A stretch of 64,000 nucleotides of DNA from NCBI GenBank assembly GCA_019054805.1, contig JAHQIY010000004.1, forward strand, positions 3,100,001-3,164,000, read 5' to 3'. This document shows, piece by piece, positions 21,086 through 32,845 of this stretch. The DNA is from Brachionus manjavacas. Its lineage: Eukaryota > Rotifera > Eurotatoria > Ploima > Brachionidae. Within the stretch, counting starts at the first letter, position 1, and each line of letters opens with the position of its first letter. The notes under the pieces are model-generated. The model did not search any database and was not told the origin of the DNA. It saw nothing but the letters and a program-made list of their open reading frames with translations. The translations under genes were made by a program, and so were the position numbers.

Positions 21086-21904
21086 ACAGATAAAAAAAAT
21101 TCTTTTATAATTTACTTCTCCTAATAGGAGGCTAATTCAAAAAGTAAAAAATTATTCAAAGCAAACAGCTGTCATTACCTTGGACAATTTTACAACTAAT
21201 AAAATTCTATTATTTTAACTTTTTTTTTATCTTTTTCAACCATTTTTCACTGTTCAAAAAAGCCAAAAAATGACAAAATCTACAAAGTTTATTCATCTAT
21301 GAAAAAAAAAATATTAAACAAGGGTACCTTTAAATTTTCTATTTAAAAAAAAAATAGTCTAAATTTAAAAATCTCACAACTTTTCAAGACAAATATTTGA
21401 ATTAAGGAAATATAACCTGAGAATTTTAAAAATAAAATTATTTTTGTGAGTAAAAATTAAATTTCATCGAGAATCATTTTTTGTGTGTTTTTTATTTTGA
21501 TTCCAAATAATTTTTGAATTTTGGAAATTAATTTAAAAAAATTAAAAAATTCTGATCTATTCAATGAAAAAAAATATTTCATTTATTTCAAATCAAAACT
21601 GATATCTTTATTTTATTTTATTTTTTTATTAATAATGTTCAAATCAATGATACTGAAAATCGTTTTAAATTAATTAGAAAAAAATAGGTAAACAAAATTT
21701 TTGATCTAAAAACGAATTATGTCATTCAGGAAAAAAAAACCAATTTATTAAAACGGCTAAATGTAATTTTTAATTAAACCAAAATTTTTCTTTAAATGAA
21801 ATGTAAAGAAAATATTAATTTTAATTGGTAATGTTTAAATTTAAAAATAAACTTATTTTGAAAAAAAACTCAATCTTAAAAAATGAAAATTGTTTTTTGA
21901 TTCA
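21086..21904. other. AT-rich gap before IR2
   Basis: Only A/T runs and short random frames. No gene or recognisable element. Confidence 0.5.
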
Positions 21905-22670
21905 AAAAAATTCTAAATTTACTGAAAAGAAAAATTTGACTTTATCAATTTGAATTAAAAATTTAAATACCAAAGATCTTGAAATCAATTAAAAATTGTT
22001 TGCATTATGATGATAAAAAAATAATTTTAATTTTATGTTTTTTATATTTAAAGTTTTGAATTCAAGGTGAAAGTTGAGTTGAATTCTTTTTTGGCAGAAG
22101 TTATCTTAATAAACAGAAGGTTTCGAGCTATAAAGAAAATTTAAAAAAATAATTTAAAAAACAGTAAAATATATTGAAAAATAAATTAAGAAACGGATGT
22201 TTGATTTTTAATTATCTTTGTTTATAGACTATTCTTTCTCAAAAATAAAAACTTCAAAAATATCTTCCTGATTTTCGGGATCTCTGACGATTATATTCCA
22301 ATTTAATCGAAAAGAGATAAGTTTTGACTCTTTCTTTACTTTTTCACTATAAAAAAAATTAATAATTTTCATTCTTTTTTTTCAAAAAACAAAACCAATC
22401 TTTTTCATTACAATTGATCTAGACTTTTTATTTATTGTTTTTTTAATTTTTTCGAAAAAAAATTATTAAGAAATCCAAGGATAATTGAAAAAATAAAGAT
22501 AATGCTATCCTTTTTAACATTACTGTGATAAATAGTAGAAGTAAATTTAAAAATTTATGAATTGATACAATTGATGTGCGATCCTTTTTGAAAAATCTTT
22601 AATTTGAATGTTGTCTTATGTGGATTTTTTAAAAAAATTTATTCTTTTTGTGATTAAGTCAATATTTGTT

Positions 22671-23330
22671 TTCAGATTTATAAATCCAAGGCTAAGCCTG
22701 TATTCTGGTTATCGATTCTATCAACATTTAGCGTTTTATTTTTTTTTGAATGTTGTTTTAATCAGAAGAATCAATTTGTTTTTAATATCTTGTGCTAAGA
22801 ATGTTTAGTTCCTTCTTTGTCTTTCAATTCTGAATTACTTAACAACAAATCAATCGACAAAAAGAAACCTTTAAGACTTGCATAGAATTTCATCTTTAAA
22901 TTCTTTATTTTATAATTTTATTCTATATTTATCGACATGTTGGTAAAGTTATTTAGTTTTAACAAATCGTTTTTTGACTTAAATAAATATTCTAAAAAAT
23001 GAAATTTGACTGCGTTTAAATGTTTCAAATTTTTTCCGGCTCTTAAAAAAGTCTCAAGAAGTTTTTATTTCTGGACAAGGTCTTAATAACATGCTGTTAA
23101 TTATAGGTCCCGATTAGCGGCTAAATCAGTATTTTTTAAGGTTGTAGAATTAATTTTATGATTCAATGATCAACTTTTAATTATTTTTTAATTGCCATCA
23201 TCATTTTGACTGTAAATAAAAAATAAAAAAATTTTAGAATTTAAAAATGTTAATTTATTTCATTTTAGCCACTGATTAGATTATTTATTAATCTCTAATT
23301 ACTCAAAATGCTTCAATTGAAAAAATTTAA
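22671..23330. other. Distal nanos 3' flank, non-coding
   Basis: AT-rich DNA shared only by the two IR2 arms. The adjoining 22232-22670 block also recurs at 56912-57366. No gene is recognised. Confidence 0.45.
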
Positions 23331-23475
23331 AAGAATAAACTTTATTGTTAAAAGCTAAAATTGAAAAAAAGAATGATATATTCGAAAAATTTAATGTTCA
23401 AAAAGCAATTTAAAAAAATTTTCAAAATATTCAAAATACACAAAATCGATAGAATATAAAAAAATAAATTAATAT

Positions 23476-24027
23476 TCAATTATTTAATTGAAATTCGCTC
23501 AAAATTCTATTTCGCTTTTGTGCCTTGAATTTTTTACAATAAGTGATTGTGTGTGCATTTTCGCCTGATTGACCGCAAGCTGGACAAACATACTCTTTCA
23601 GCAATGGGCAAGTTACTCGGCCTTGAATATTCTTGATTGTATGAGATTTGTAGATGTGCTCTGGCTCTCCGTTTGTTTTACAAAATGTGCAAATTATTTG
23701 CTTGCTTGGATTCTTTTGCAAAATACGAGCACTTTTGGTAGCATATTTTGCCAAATCAAATTTGATCATTTCGGATGGTCTCATTTTGCACTGACCATTT
23801 GGGATAAAATAGTCTTGAGATGAAAAGCTGTTTGAGACTGAAGATGAAGACAAGGATGAGTCAACTGAAGAATTTGGTGACACTGAACAAGAACTGTTGG
23901 TTTTTCTTATTTGATTACCTTGAAAATGATGTTCTCTAGTGATGATCGAATCAACAAATTGCTGTAACCCAAAGACTAGACTAATGCTGCTGCTGCTGTT
24001 AATGTTTCTTTGGTTAATGTATTCCAT
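23476..24027 (-). CDS. nanos: Nanos homologue, copy 2
   Basis: Intact 183-residue frame with both CCHC zinc knuckles (C113-C140, C148-C164) unchanged. It carries Ser14, Phe19 and Arg31, with codons 84-85 CCA TCC. The upstream base 55 before the ATG matches copy 5, whereas Phe19 matches copy 3. The poly(A) signal AATAAA lies on the minus strand at about 23335-23345. It is the left-arm partner of copy 3 in IR2. Confidence 0.93.
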   Translation of the reverse strand: MEYINQRNINSSSSISLVFGLQQFVDSIITREHHFQGNQIRKTNSSCSVSPNSSVDSSLSSSSVSNSFSSQDYFIPNGQCKMRPSEMIKFDLAKYATKSARILQKNPSKQIICTFCKTNGEPEHIYKSHTIKNIQGRVTCPLLKEYVCPACGQSGENAHTITYCKKFKAQKRNRILSEFQLNN

Positions 24028-24098
24028 TGCTCAATTTGTTTTATTTTATTCAAGTTAATTAAATTAATTTTTGATTTTATTCAAACTCAGCAATTCAA

Positions 24099-24112
24099 GA
24101 GTATAAATACTC
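24099..24112 (-). promoter_or_regulatory. Palindromic TATA-like element, nanos copy 2
   Basis: GAGTATAAATACTC, 72 bases upstream of the ATG, in the shared promoter block. Confidence 0.5.
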
Positions 24113-24364
24113 AGGCAATTAATTAGAACAGATAACTAGGTGTGAATTTTGTACACTCTTCAGATTTAAAATCAAAGATTAAAATAAGCGTACCTTTTAG
24201 AACAGGAAATTCAATGTTTTGTTTCGGTAAAAATAAATTGTCTTTTTGAACTTTATTTTTTTTAAAGTTAAATTTAATTATTTTATAAATAAATAAATAA
24301 AATGATAATTTTAAAAATTTATTTATAAATAATTATCCGATTAAAAATATTTTATTATTTATTT

Positions 24365-24570
24365 TATTTATTTATTTGTTTTCTGTACCGAGCTAAAGCT
24401 CCTTCAGAATAAGTTAAAAATAAAATAAAAAAATTAAATAAAAATAAAATTAAAGTTAATAAAATTAGATAAAAAAAAGAGAATCAAAATAGAGTAAATA
24501 AGCTAAAAAAAATTAAAGTTGAAAAGACATAAATTGGAAAAGATTGTTTCATGTGGCACATGTTTAAATT
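24365..24570 (-). mobile_element. LINE-A 3' UTR scrap next to nanos copy 2
   Basis: Only the last ~200 bases of LINE-A: from 'atgtgccacatg' on the minus strand down to the terminal hairpin and an AAATAAATAA tail. A severely 5'-truncated insertion. Mirrored at 30185-30385. Confidence 0.75.
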
Positions 24571-24929
24571 TTTTAAGAAGAGTGAATTTAATCTAATAAA
24601 ATCAAATAAATAAATTCATAATTAATTCACGAAAAATGTATTCAATTTAAATTAATAACTTTCGATTAGACAGATTTTATAATAATCGTTGAATTAAATT
24701 ATTTTTTCGAAATTGTAATTAAAAACAAAGATTGATTTTTATCTTGATTTTAAATAACTTCAGAAGCTTGATTAAAACTGAAAAAATTTGATAATTTCTG
24801 TTCTTTAGGGCAATGTGAAAAGTGGTTAAAGAAATCATGGATACTATTGAAAACTATTTGTCAAGAAAAATTGTTAAATGATAAAAAATCAAAATTAATT
24901 TTTATGTAAGAAATTAAAATTTTTTTTTT

Positions 24930-25415
24930 GTTTATTTAAATTTGAAATGGCTCTGAGTAATAAAACTCCTTCTGCCATTAGATAAGTAAAAAAAGATAGA
25001 ATTTTAAAATGAATAAAGTAAACATAAAAAATTTTTTTGAAAAAAAAGTACAAAAAAGAATGAAATAGTAAATTACTGTAAAAACGATAGCAAGTTTTTT
25101 TTAATTTTTTTTTTTTACTCTTTTTAATGAAAGACTGAAAATCAGAGAGATAACCCTTATCATTTAGCCATTCCCTGAATTCATTCCATATATTACATTA
25201 TGGTGTTTTTTTCTTACAGGATCTTGAGCTGTTAACAAAAGCACTGACATATTCTTTGATCAAATCAATAGTAAGTGTATTTTTGAAGATAACACTATTT
25301 TTGAGATATTTTATAAATAGTTTATTTAAACGAACTTCTATGTAATCAAGCTTTATTTCATCTAGGAAATTTATCAGAAGATCCGATGGAGTATCATGAG
25401 GAAAATTATTCTTAT
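24930..25415 (-). mobile_element. LINE family B, C-terminal and 3' end
   Basis: Encodes 'FPHDTPSDLLINFLDEIKLDYIE' and 'TIDLIKEYVSAFVNSS' and ends in a GAGT/ACTC hairpin before an AAATAAAC tail near 24935. Same family as 58569-59460 but more 5'-truncated. Confidence 0.7.
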
Positions 25416-25602
25416 AAAATCGTTCAAAAATGAACAAAATCGAGTTGAACGTGAACTGGTACGCTTAAGAACTGGTATTGTTTACAAACGGAGACCTAAA
25501 TATATGTTTTTGGATGATAGAATCAAGTGTATGTTAGGTCAATATAGAAAAGAAAATTTAGAAGATACTGTTCGTAATTTAAGTTTAATATTGAAATATT
25601 GA
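25396..25602 (+). CDS. Unidentified 68-residue open frame in IR2 left arm
   Basis: It reads 'KNEQNRVERELVRLRTGIVY', 'KRRPKYMFLDDRI' and 'LEDTVRNLSLIL'. The Arg/Lys-rich, helical-looking peptide has better codon balance than the random frames here, and it lies between two LINE tails. The initiator overlaps LINE-B sequence, so the true 5' end is lost. Mirrored at 29146-29352. Probably a fragment of an unknown element or host exon. Confidence 0.3.
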   Translation: MRKIILIKSFKNEQNRVERELVRLRTGIVYKRRPKYMFLDDRIKCMLGQYRKENLEDTVRNLSLILKY

Positions 25603-25604
25603 AT

Positions 25605-25996
25605 GGACATTTTTTGATTGACAAAACAATTACACAATGGAGTTGGGTATTCAAAATATCTTGATTCGAAACCTTCTTTGTATTCTTTCACCAGTCTTTC
25701 AACCAATGGAATAGAATGACTCAGTCCTGTCCCAACATATTTCTCGCTCAACTCAAAAAGACGATTCGAGACTGTTAGTAATTTTAGTTTATTAAAAGCT
25801 TGATGTTGCACGATGTTGGAGGGAGTATCATATTTTAACTTAAGGATAGATCTTACTGCTGTATTCTGAATTGCTTGTAGTTTTTTGATATTATTTTCTG
25901 AAAATGAATTTAAGCAAGGAAAAGAATAGTCTAAAATCGATCCGACTAAAGATTTATTTAAATTTCCTAGTGTGTTTTGATTGAGACCCCATTTTT
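25605..25996 (-). mobile_element. LINE-A C-terminal fragment in IR2 left arm
   Basis: Encodes the 'FNKLKLLTVSNRLFEL' tail and part of the thumb region. It is the inverted copy of 28752-29125 and ends exactly at the inner palindrome boundary. Confidence 0.8.
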
Positions 25997-26038
25997 ATTA
26001 GCCCAAAAGACCTTAAAACTCCAGTTTTAGAAGAAGCT

Positions 26039-26359
26039 TTGGTAAGTCGTTTAAACGATTTTCTTCCACTATGCCAGTCACCTGTCAATGTACGCTCAAA
26101 TGATCAGAATGAGACTGAGAATTTTTTCCAAACCAAAAATCAAACCAAAAGATTTCCCGAATCTGATCCAAATGAAAAAGAGCTCACCGAAAATGAATCA
26201 AAGAAACCATTAGTTGTCTTAGAAAATCAAAACGAAAATACCTTCGAGTCTGAATCAAACAGTTCAACAACTGAATGTTCAATTCAAGTAGATCAATCAT
26301 CTAACGAAATTGGTCAGCAAACTGCCAGTCAAAACAGCATTGAAGAAAGTTTAGAATGA
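26039..26359 (+). CDS. LINE-A ORF1 C-terminal portion
   Basis: The frame of 106 residues is acidic and Ser/Asn/Glu-rich ('ESESNSSTTECSIQV'), as expected for the tail of a LINE ORF1 RNA-binding protein. The N-terminal part, including any zinc knuckles, is lost at the IR2 boundary near 25997. Its TGA (26357-26359) overlaps the ATG of ORF2 (26356-26358) as ATGA. Confidence 0.55.
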   Translation: MVSRLNDFLPLCQSPVNVRSNDQNETENFFQTKNQTKRFPESDPNEKELTENESKKPLVVLENQNENTFESESNSSTTECSIQVDQSSNEIGQQTASQNSIEESLE

Positions 26360-29125
26360 ACAAGAAGATAAATAAATCAACTTTAAGAACAAAACCTCTT
26401 AATAAAACAAGGTTAGTAATTACACACTGGAATTATCTTCATTTACCTAGTAGGGTTCATCTCTTAGCCAATTTTTTAGCTCAAAAATGTCCAGACATTG
26501 TTATGCTCAATGAACTAAAGATAGATTTAAAAGAGGCAAATATTTATCTTGATTTTCACAATTATCAATTCATAACAAAACCACGCAACAAGTATGGAGA
26601 AGGAGTAGCAATTTTAATTAAAGAAGGAATTGAATTTATACAAGATTTCTCTTAAGAGGAATTCAATTCCGAACTCCTTTGTATAAAAATGAACTTAGGA
26701 AAGAATAATGAATTGTTCATATTCAGTCTTTATAATCCACCCAATATGCTTCTGAACTTTGAGTTTTTTAAAACTGTTAATAAAAAATGTAGAAACTACA
26801 TTTTAGGTGGTGATCTTAACGCCAGAACAAAGCAAAAAGGCTGCGTAGGGGAAAATGAAAACGGCATAATGTTGAAAAGAATAATCAATGAGTTAGACTT
26901 TTCAGTAATAAATTATAAGCGTCCTCCTTTTAATATTTTTAATAAGAATTACTTTGAAATCCTTGATCTTTTTTTAGTTTCATCTTCATTAATTGACAAA
27001 ATTACCGACTTTTGTGTCCTAAATAGTCAAGACATGACTAGTGACCATTTCGATTTCTATGGGCTATCAATTAAAAAATAAATTAGCAGCTAAAAAGTTT
27101 AACTATAAGAAAGCAAATTGGCAATTATTCAGCGAGACTTTAAATTCTCAAATAGTAAATATCACTGAAAGTTTCCTCACAATAGATCAACTAATGATAA
27201 AATTACAGAAAAAATTATTTCTACTTCACATAAAAGCATTCCTTATCATTCGCAGAAAATCTACAAAAACAGTCTTCCCCCGAACATTGTTATTCTGATA
27301 AAAGAACGTAGGAAAGTAAGAAGAAACTTTCAAAAAACTCGCTGTCAAAATCTCAAGAATAAATTTAATCAACTTACATTCGAGTTAAAGGCCTCTTTAA
27401 AAAAATTCTGTAATCAAAATTGGTTTGATTTTATTGAGAAAATGGGAAAAAACCCACTGACAAGTAGACCATTCTGAAAAAAAATAAATAAATTTAGATC
27501 AAAAAAGGATCAAATTTAATCCCAAATTTGTTTTTAAATGACAAGGAATTCAAAACTAATGAAGAAAAGGGAAAATGCTTTGGAGAACTCCTATCTTCAA
27601 TATTTAGTCCTAATTCTGATTTAATAGATCGTGATAAAGATTTCGAAATACTTAATTCTAACTCTGAATTCTTTAGAAATTATGATCAGTCTAATTTTAA
27701 TGATCCAATTTGCTTAAATGAATTAATTATGGCTCTAAAAAGATTGAAAAATGAAGCGGCATCAGGACTTGACCAAATTCATAATTTAATGTTAAAAAAA
27801 ACTTACCTAGAAATTAATTAATAGAAATAATAGAACTTCTTAATTTATCTCTTCGAGAAGGTAGAGTCCCTAAAGCATGGAAAACATCGAACATTACTAT
27901 GATTCAAAAAAAAGCCTCTTCTTTACAAGATCCTTTAAATTATAGACCAATAAGTATAACGAGTTGTTTAGGAAAGCTCCTGGAACGCAAAGTATTTTCA
28001 AGATTATACAATTATTTGGAACAAAATTCACTCCTTATCCAGGAGCAATCTGAATTTAGGAAACACCGGCGAACATCAGATAATCTTTTCTTTTTAATTC
28101 AAAAAATTGTGGAATCATTTAATAGAAAAAAAGAGTTTGTGGCCTTTTTTTTTGATATTTCTAAAGCCTTTGATAGGGTTTGGCATGAAGGTTTACTTTT
28201 TAAATTTATTAAAATGAATCCACCTCATTACTTGACTAACTGGATTAGATCCTTTTTAGATAGTAGGACATTTAAGGTAAATGTGAATGACCAATTGAGC
28301 GACGAATATCAAATAACTGCAGGTGTTCCTCAAGGCTCAGTAATTAGTCCTCTTTTATTTAGTATTTATATTAATGACATCCCAAAAAGAAACAAAACAA
28401 ATAATGAATACTCTCTGCTTTTCGCAGATGATCTAGTTACATTCTTCATTTATAACAAGAAAGGGAACCTAGAAAATAAGATTAATAAATACACCAACGA
28501 ACTAGAACAATGGCTTATTAAATGGAAAATGAAGATATCAGTTGAAAAGTCGTGTTCAGTAGTCTTTTCTAGGTACAAAAAAGAGGGTGAAAATCTAAAC
28601 TTAAAAATCTATGGAAACAGAAAAGTGAGCCAAAAAGAAATCAAGTTTCTTGGTATTAAATTTGATTCTAAGTTAAACTTTAATATACTAGTAGACGAAA
28701 TTAAAGAACGCTGCAACAAAAGGCTAAATATTATTAAGATATTGTCAAACAAAAAATGGGGTCTCAATCAAAACACACTAGGAAATTTAAATAAATCTTT
28801 AGTCGGATCGATTTTAGACTATTCTTTTCCTTGCTTAAATTCATTTTCAGAAAATAATATCAAAAAACTACAAGCAATTCAGAATACAGCAGTAAGATCT
28901 ATCCTTAAGTTAAAATATGATACTCCCTCCAACATCGTGCAACATCAAGCTTTTAATAAACTAAAATTACTAACAGTCTCGAATCGTCTTTTTGAGTTGA
29001 GCGAGAAATATGTTGGGACAGGACTGAGTCATTCTATTCCATTGGTTGAAAGACTGGTGAAAGAATACAAAGAAGGTTTCGAATCAAGATATTTTGAATA
29101 CCCAACTCCATTGTGTAATTGTTTT
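26356..29125 (+). pseudogene. LINE-A ORF2: endonuclease plus reverse transcriptase, broken
   Basis: The most complete family A copy. The N-terminal APE-type endonuclease (26356-27060) shows 'THWNYLHLPSR', 'VMLNELK', 'GGDLNARTK' and 'SDHF'. The reverse transcriptase (27899-28900) shows 'DISKAFDRVWHEG', 'GVPQGSVISPLLF' and the catalytic 'LLFADDL'. A C-terminal thumb/tail follows. Lesions: TAA at about 26653, a ~14-base deletion near 27050 shifting the frame, stops near 27296, 27475 and 27820. It forms the spacer and inner right arm of IR2. APE plus RT in this order places it in the Jockey/CR1-like LINEs. Confidence 0.88.
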
Positions 29126-29145
29126 GTCAATCAAAAAATGTCCAT

Positions 29146-29352
29146 TCAATATTTCAATATTAAACTTAAATTACGAACAGTATCTTCTAAATTTTCTTTT
29201 CTATATTGACCTAACATACACTTGATTCTATCATCCAAAAACATATATTTAGGTCTCCGTTTGTAAACAATACCAGTTCTTAAGCGTACCAGTTCACGTT
29301 CAACTCGATTTTGTTCATTTTTGAACGATTTTATAAGAATAATTTTCCTCAT
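29146..29352 (-). CDS. Unidentified 68-residue open frame in IR2 right arm
   Basis: Same peptide as 25396-25602, in the other arm. On the opposite strand the LINE-A frame reads through into this segment for 33 codons, which shows the junction is secondary. Confidence 0.3.
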   Translation of the reverse strand: MRKIILIKSFKNEQNRVERELVRLRTGIVYKRRPKYMFLDDRIKCMLGQYRKENLEDTVRNLSLILKY

Positions 29353-29820
29353 GATACTCCATCGGATCTTCTGATAAATTTCCTAGATGAAATAAAGCTT
29401 GATTACATAGAAGTTCGTTTAAATAAACTATTTATAAAATATCTCAAAAATAGTGTTATCTTCAAAAATACACTTACTATTGATTTGATCAAAGAATATG
29501 TCAGTGCTTTTGTTAACAGCTCAAGATCATGTAAGAAAAAACACCATAATGTAATATATGGAATGAATTCAGGGAATGGCTAAATGATAAGGGTTATCTC
29601 TCTGATTTTCAGTCTTTCATTAAAAAGTGTAAAAAAAAAAAATTAAAATAAACTTGCTATCGTTTTTACAGTAATTTACTATTTCATTCTTTTTTGTACT
29701 TTTTTTTCAAAAAAATTTTTTATGTTTACTTTATTCATTTTAAAATTCTATCTTTTTTTACTTATCTAATGGCAGAAGGAGTTTTATTACTCAGAGCCAT
29801 TTCAAATTTAAATAAACAAA
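29335..29820 (+). mobile_element. LINE-B tail in IR2 right arm
   Basis: Mirror of 24930-25415. The 3' hairpin GAGT-TTTATT-ACTC is at 29779-29792, followed by an AAATAAAC(A)n tail. Confidence 0.7.
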
Positions 29821-30184
29821 AAAAAAAAAATTTTAATTTCTTACATAAAAATTAATTTTGATTTTTTATCATTTAACAATTTTTCTTGACAAATAGTTTT
29901 CAATAGTATCCATGATTTCTTTAACCACTTTTCACATTGCCCTAAAGAACAGAAATTATCAAATTTTTTCAGTTTTAATCAAGCTTCTGAAGTTATTTAA
30001 AATCAAGATAAAAATCAATCTTTGTTTTTAATTACAATTTCGAAAAAATAATTTAATTCAACGATTATTATAAAATCTGTCTAATCGAAAGTTATTAATT
30101 TAAATTGAATACATTTTTCGTGAATTAATTATGAATTTATTTATTTGATTTTATTAGATTAAATTCACTCTTCTTAAAAAAATT

Positions 30185-30385
30185 TAAACATGTGCCACAT
30201 GAAACAATCTTTTCCAATTTATGTCTTTTCAACTTTAATTTTTTTTAGCTTATTTACTCTATTTTGATTCTCTTTTTTTTATCTAATTTTATTAACTTTA
30301 ATTTTATTTTTATTTAATTTTTTTATTTTATTTTTAACTTATTCTGAAGGAGCTTTAGCTCGGTACAGAAAACAAATAAATAAAT
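30185..30385 (+). mobile_element. LINE-A 3' UTR scrap next to nanos copy 3
   Basis: Mirror of 24365-24570. The hairpin GAGC-TTTA-GCTC is at 30350-30361, followed by CGGTACAGAAAACAAATAAA. Confidence 0.75.
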
Positions 30386-30638
30386 AAAATAAATAATAAA
30401 ATATTTTTAATCGGATAATTATTTATAAATAAATTTTTAAAATTATCATTTTATTTATTTATTTATAAAATAATTAAATTTAACTTTAAAAAAAATAAAG
30501 TTCAAAAAGACAATTTATTTTTACCGAAACAAAACATTGAATTTCCTGTTCTAAAAGGTACGCTTATTTTAATCTTTGATTTTAAATCTGAAGAGTGTAC
30601 AAAATTCACACCTAGTTATCTGTTCTAATTAATTGCCT

Positions 30639-30652
30639 GAGTATTTATACTC
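30639..30652 (+). promoter_or_regulatory. Palindromic TATA-like element, nanos copy 3
   Basis: GAGTATTTATACTC, 72 bases before the ATG, within the shared upstream block. Confidence 0.5.
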
Positions 30653-30723
30653 TTGAATTGCTGAGATTGAATAAAATCAAAAATTAATTTAATTAACTTG
30701 AATAAAATAAAACAAATTGAGCA

Positions 30724-31275
30724 ATGGAATACATTAACCAAAGAAACATTAACAGCAGCAGCAGCATTAGTCTAGTCTTTGGGTTACAGCAATTTGTTGA
30801 TTCGATCATCACTAAAGAACATCATTTTCAAGGTAATCAAATAAGAAAAACCAACAGTTCTTGTTCAGTGTCACCAAATTCTTCAGTTGACTCATCCTTG
30901 TCTTCATCTTCAGTCTCAAACAGCTTTTCATCTCAAGACTATTTTATCCCAAATGGTCAGTGCAAAATGAGACCATCCGAAATGATCAAATTTGATTTGG
31001 CAAAATATGCTACCAAAAGTGCTCGTATTTTGCAAAAGAATCCAAGCAAGCAAATAATTTGCACATTTTGTAAAACAAACGGAGAGCCAGAGCACATCTA
31101 CAAATCTCATACAATCAAGAATATTCAAGGCCGAGTAACTTGCCCATTGCTGAAAGAGTATGTTTGTCCAGCTTGCGGTCAATCAGGCGAAAATGCACAC
31201 ACAATCACTTATTGTAAAAAATTCAAGGCACAAAAGCGAAATAGAATTTTGAGCGAATTTCAATTAAATAATTGA
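30724..31275 (+). CDS. nanos: Nanos homologue, copy 3
   Basis: Intact 183-residue frame with complete Nanos zinc knuckles. It carries Ser14, Phe19 and Lys31, with codons 84-85 CCA TCC. Lys31 is shared with copy 4, Phe19 with copy 2. The poly(A) signal AATAAA is at 31407-31412, giving a 3' UTR of about 150 bases. Right-arm partner of copy 2. Confidence 0.93.
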   Translation: MEYINQRNINSSSSISLVFGLQQFVDSIITKEHHFQGNQIRKTNSSCSVSPNSSVDSSLSSSSVSNSFSSQDYFIPNGQCKMRPSEMIKFDLAKYATKSARILQKNPSKQIICTFCKTNGEPEHIYKSHTIKNIQGRVTCPLLKEYVCPACGQSGENAHTITYCKKFKAQKRNRILSEFQLNN

Positions 31276-31454
31276 ATATTAATTTATTTTTTTATATTCT
31301 ATCGATTTTGTGTATTTTGAATATTTTGAAAATTTTTTTAAATTGCTTTTTGAACATTAAATTTTTCGAATATATCATTCTTTTTTTTTCAATTTTAGCT
31401 TTTAACAATAAAGTTTATTCTTTTAAATTTTTTCAATTGAAGCATTTTGAGTAA

Positions 31455-32845
31455 TTAGAGATTAATAAATAATCTAATCAGTGGCTAAAATGAAATAAAT
31501 TAACATTTTTAAATTCTAAAATTTTTTTATTTTTTATTTACAGTCAAAATGATGATGGCAATTAAAAAATAATTAAAAGTTGATCATTGAATCATAAAAT
31601 TAATTCTACAACCTTAAAAAATACTGATTTAGCCGCTAATCGGGACCTATAATTAACAGCATGTTATTAAGACCTTGTCCAGAAATAAAAACTTCTTGAG
31701 ACTTTTTTAAGAGCCGGAAAAAATTTGAAACATTTAAACGCAGTCAAATTTCATTTTTTTTAGAATATTTATTTAAGTCAAAAAACGATTTGTTAAAACT
31801 AAATAACTTTACCAACATGTCGATAAATATAGAATAAAATTATAAAATAAAGAATTTAAAGATGAAATTCTATGCAAGTCTTAAAGGTTTCTTTTTGTCG
31901 ATTGATTTGTTGTTAAGTAATTCAGAATTGAAAGACAAAGAAGGAACTAAACATTCTTAGCACAAGATATTAAAAACAAATTGATTCTTCTGATTAAAAC
32001 AACATTCAAAAAAATAAAACGCTAAATGTTGATAGAATCGATAACCAGAATACAGGCTTAGCCTTGGATTTATAAATCTGAAAACAAATATTGACTTAAT
32101 CACAAAAAGAATAAATTTTTTTAAAAAATCCACATAAGACAACATTCAAATTAAAGATTTTTCAAAAAGGATCGCACATCAATTGTATCAATTCATAAAT
32201 TTTTAAATTTACTTCTACTATTTATCACAGTAATGTTAAAAAGGATAGCATTATCTTTATTTTTTCAATTATCCTTGGATTTCTTAATAATTTTTTTCGA
32301 AAAAATTAAAAAAACAATAAATAAAAAGTCTAGATCAATTGTAATGAAAAAGATTGGTTTTGTTTTTTGAAAAAAGAATGAAAATTATTAATTTTTTTTA
32401 TAGTGAAAAAGTAAAGAAAGAGTCAAAACTTATCTCTTTTCGATTAAATTGGAATATAATCGTCAGAGATCCCGAAAATCAGGAAGATATTTTTGAAGTT
32501 TTTATTTTTGAGAAAGAATAGTCTATAAACAAAGATAATTAAAAATCAAACATCCGTTTCTTAATTTATTTTTCAATATATTTTACTGTTTTTTAAATTA
32601 TTTTTTTAAATTTTCTTTATAGCTCGAAACCTTCTGTTTATTAAGATAACTTCTGCCAAAAAAGAATTCAACTCAACTTTCACCTTGAATTCAAAACTTT
32701 AAATATAAAAAACATAAAATTAAAATTATTTTTTTATCATCATAATGCAAACAATTTTTAATTGATTTCAAGATCTTTGGTATTTAAATTTTTAATTCAA
32801 ATTGATAAAGTCAAATTTTTCTTTTCAGTAAATTTAGAATTTTTT
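31455..32845. other. Distal nanos 3' flank in IR2 right arm
   Basis: Non-coding and AT-rich, mirror of 21905-23280. The short frames here are not conserved as proteins. Confidence 0.45.

Larger units (their letters stand above)
21905..25996. repeat. Palindrome IR2, left arm (~4.09 kb)
   Basis: Reverse complement of 28752-32846 along its whole length. Outside-in it holds the distal nanos 3' flank, nanos copy 2, a LINE-A 3' UTR scrap, a unique flank, a LINE-B tail, an unidentified 68-codon piece and a LINE-A tail. Only scattered substitutions separate the arms, including nanos residue 31 (Arg here, Lys opposite) and one base upstream of the ATG. The spacer is 25997-28751. Confidence 0.92.

Noticed and set aside
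22608-32145. Phe-rich 62-66 codon frames in the outer IR2 arms
   Set aside because: One small indel changes their length between the arms, and the composition is that expected of AT-rich non-coding DNA.
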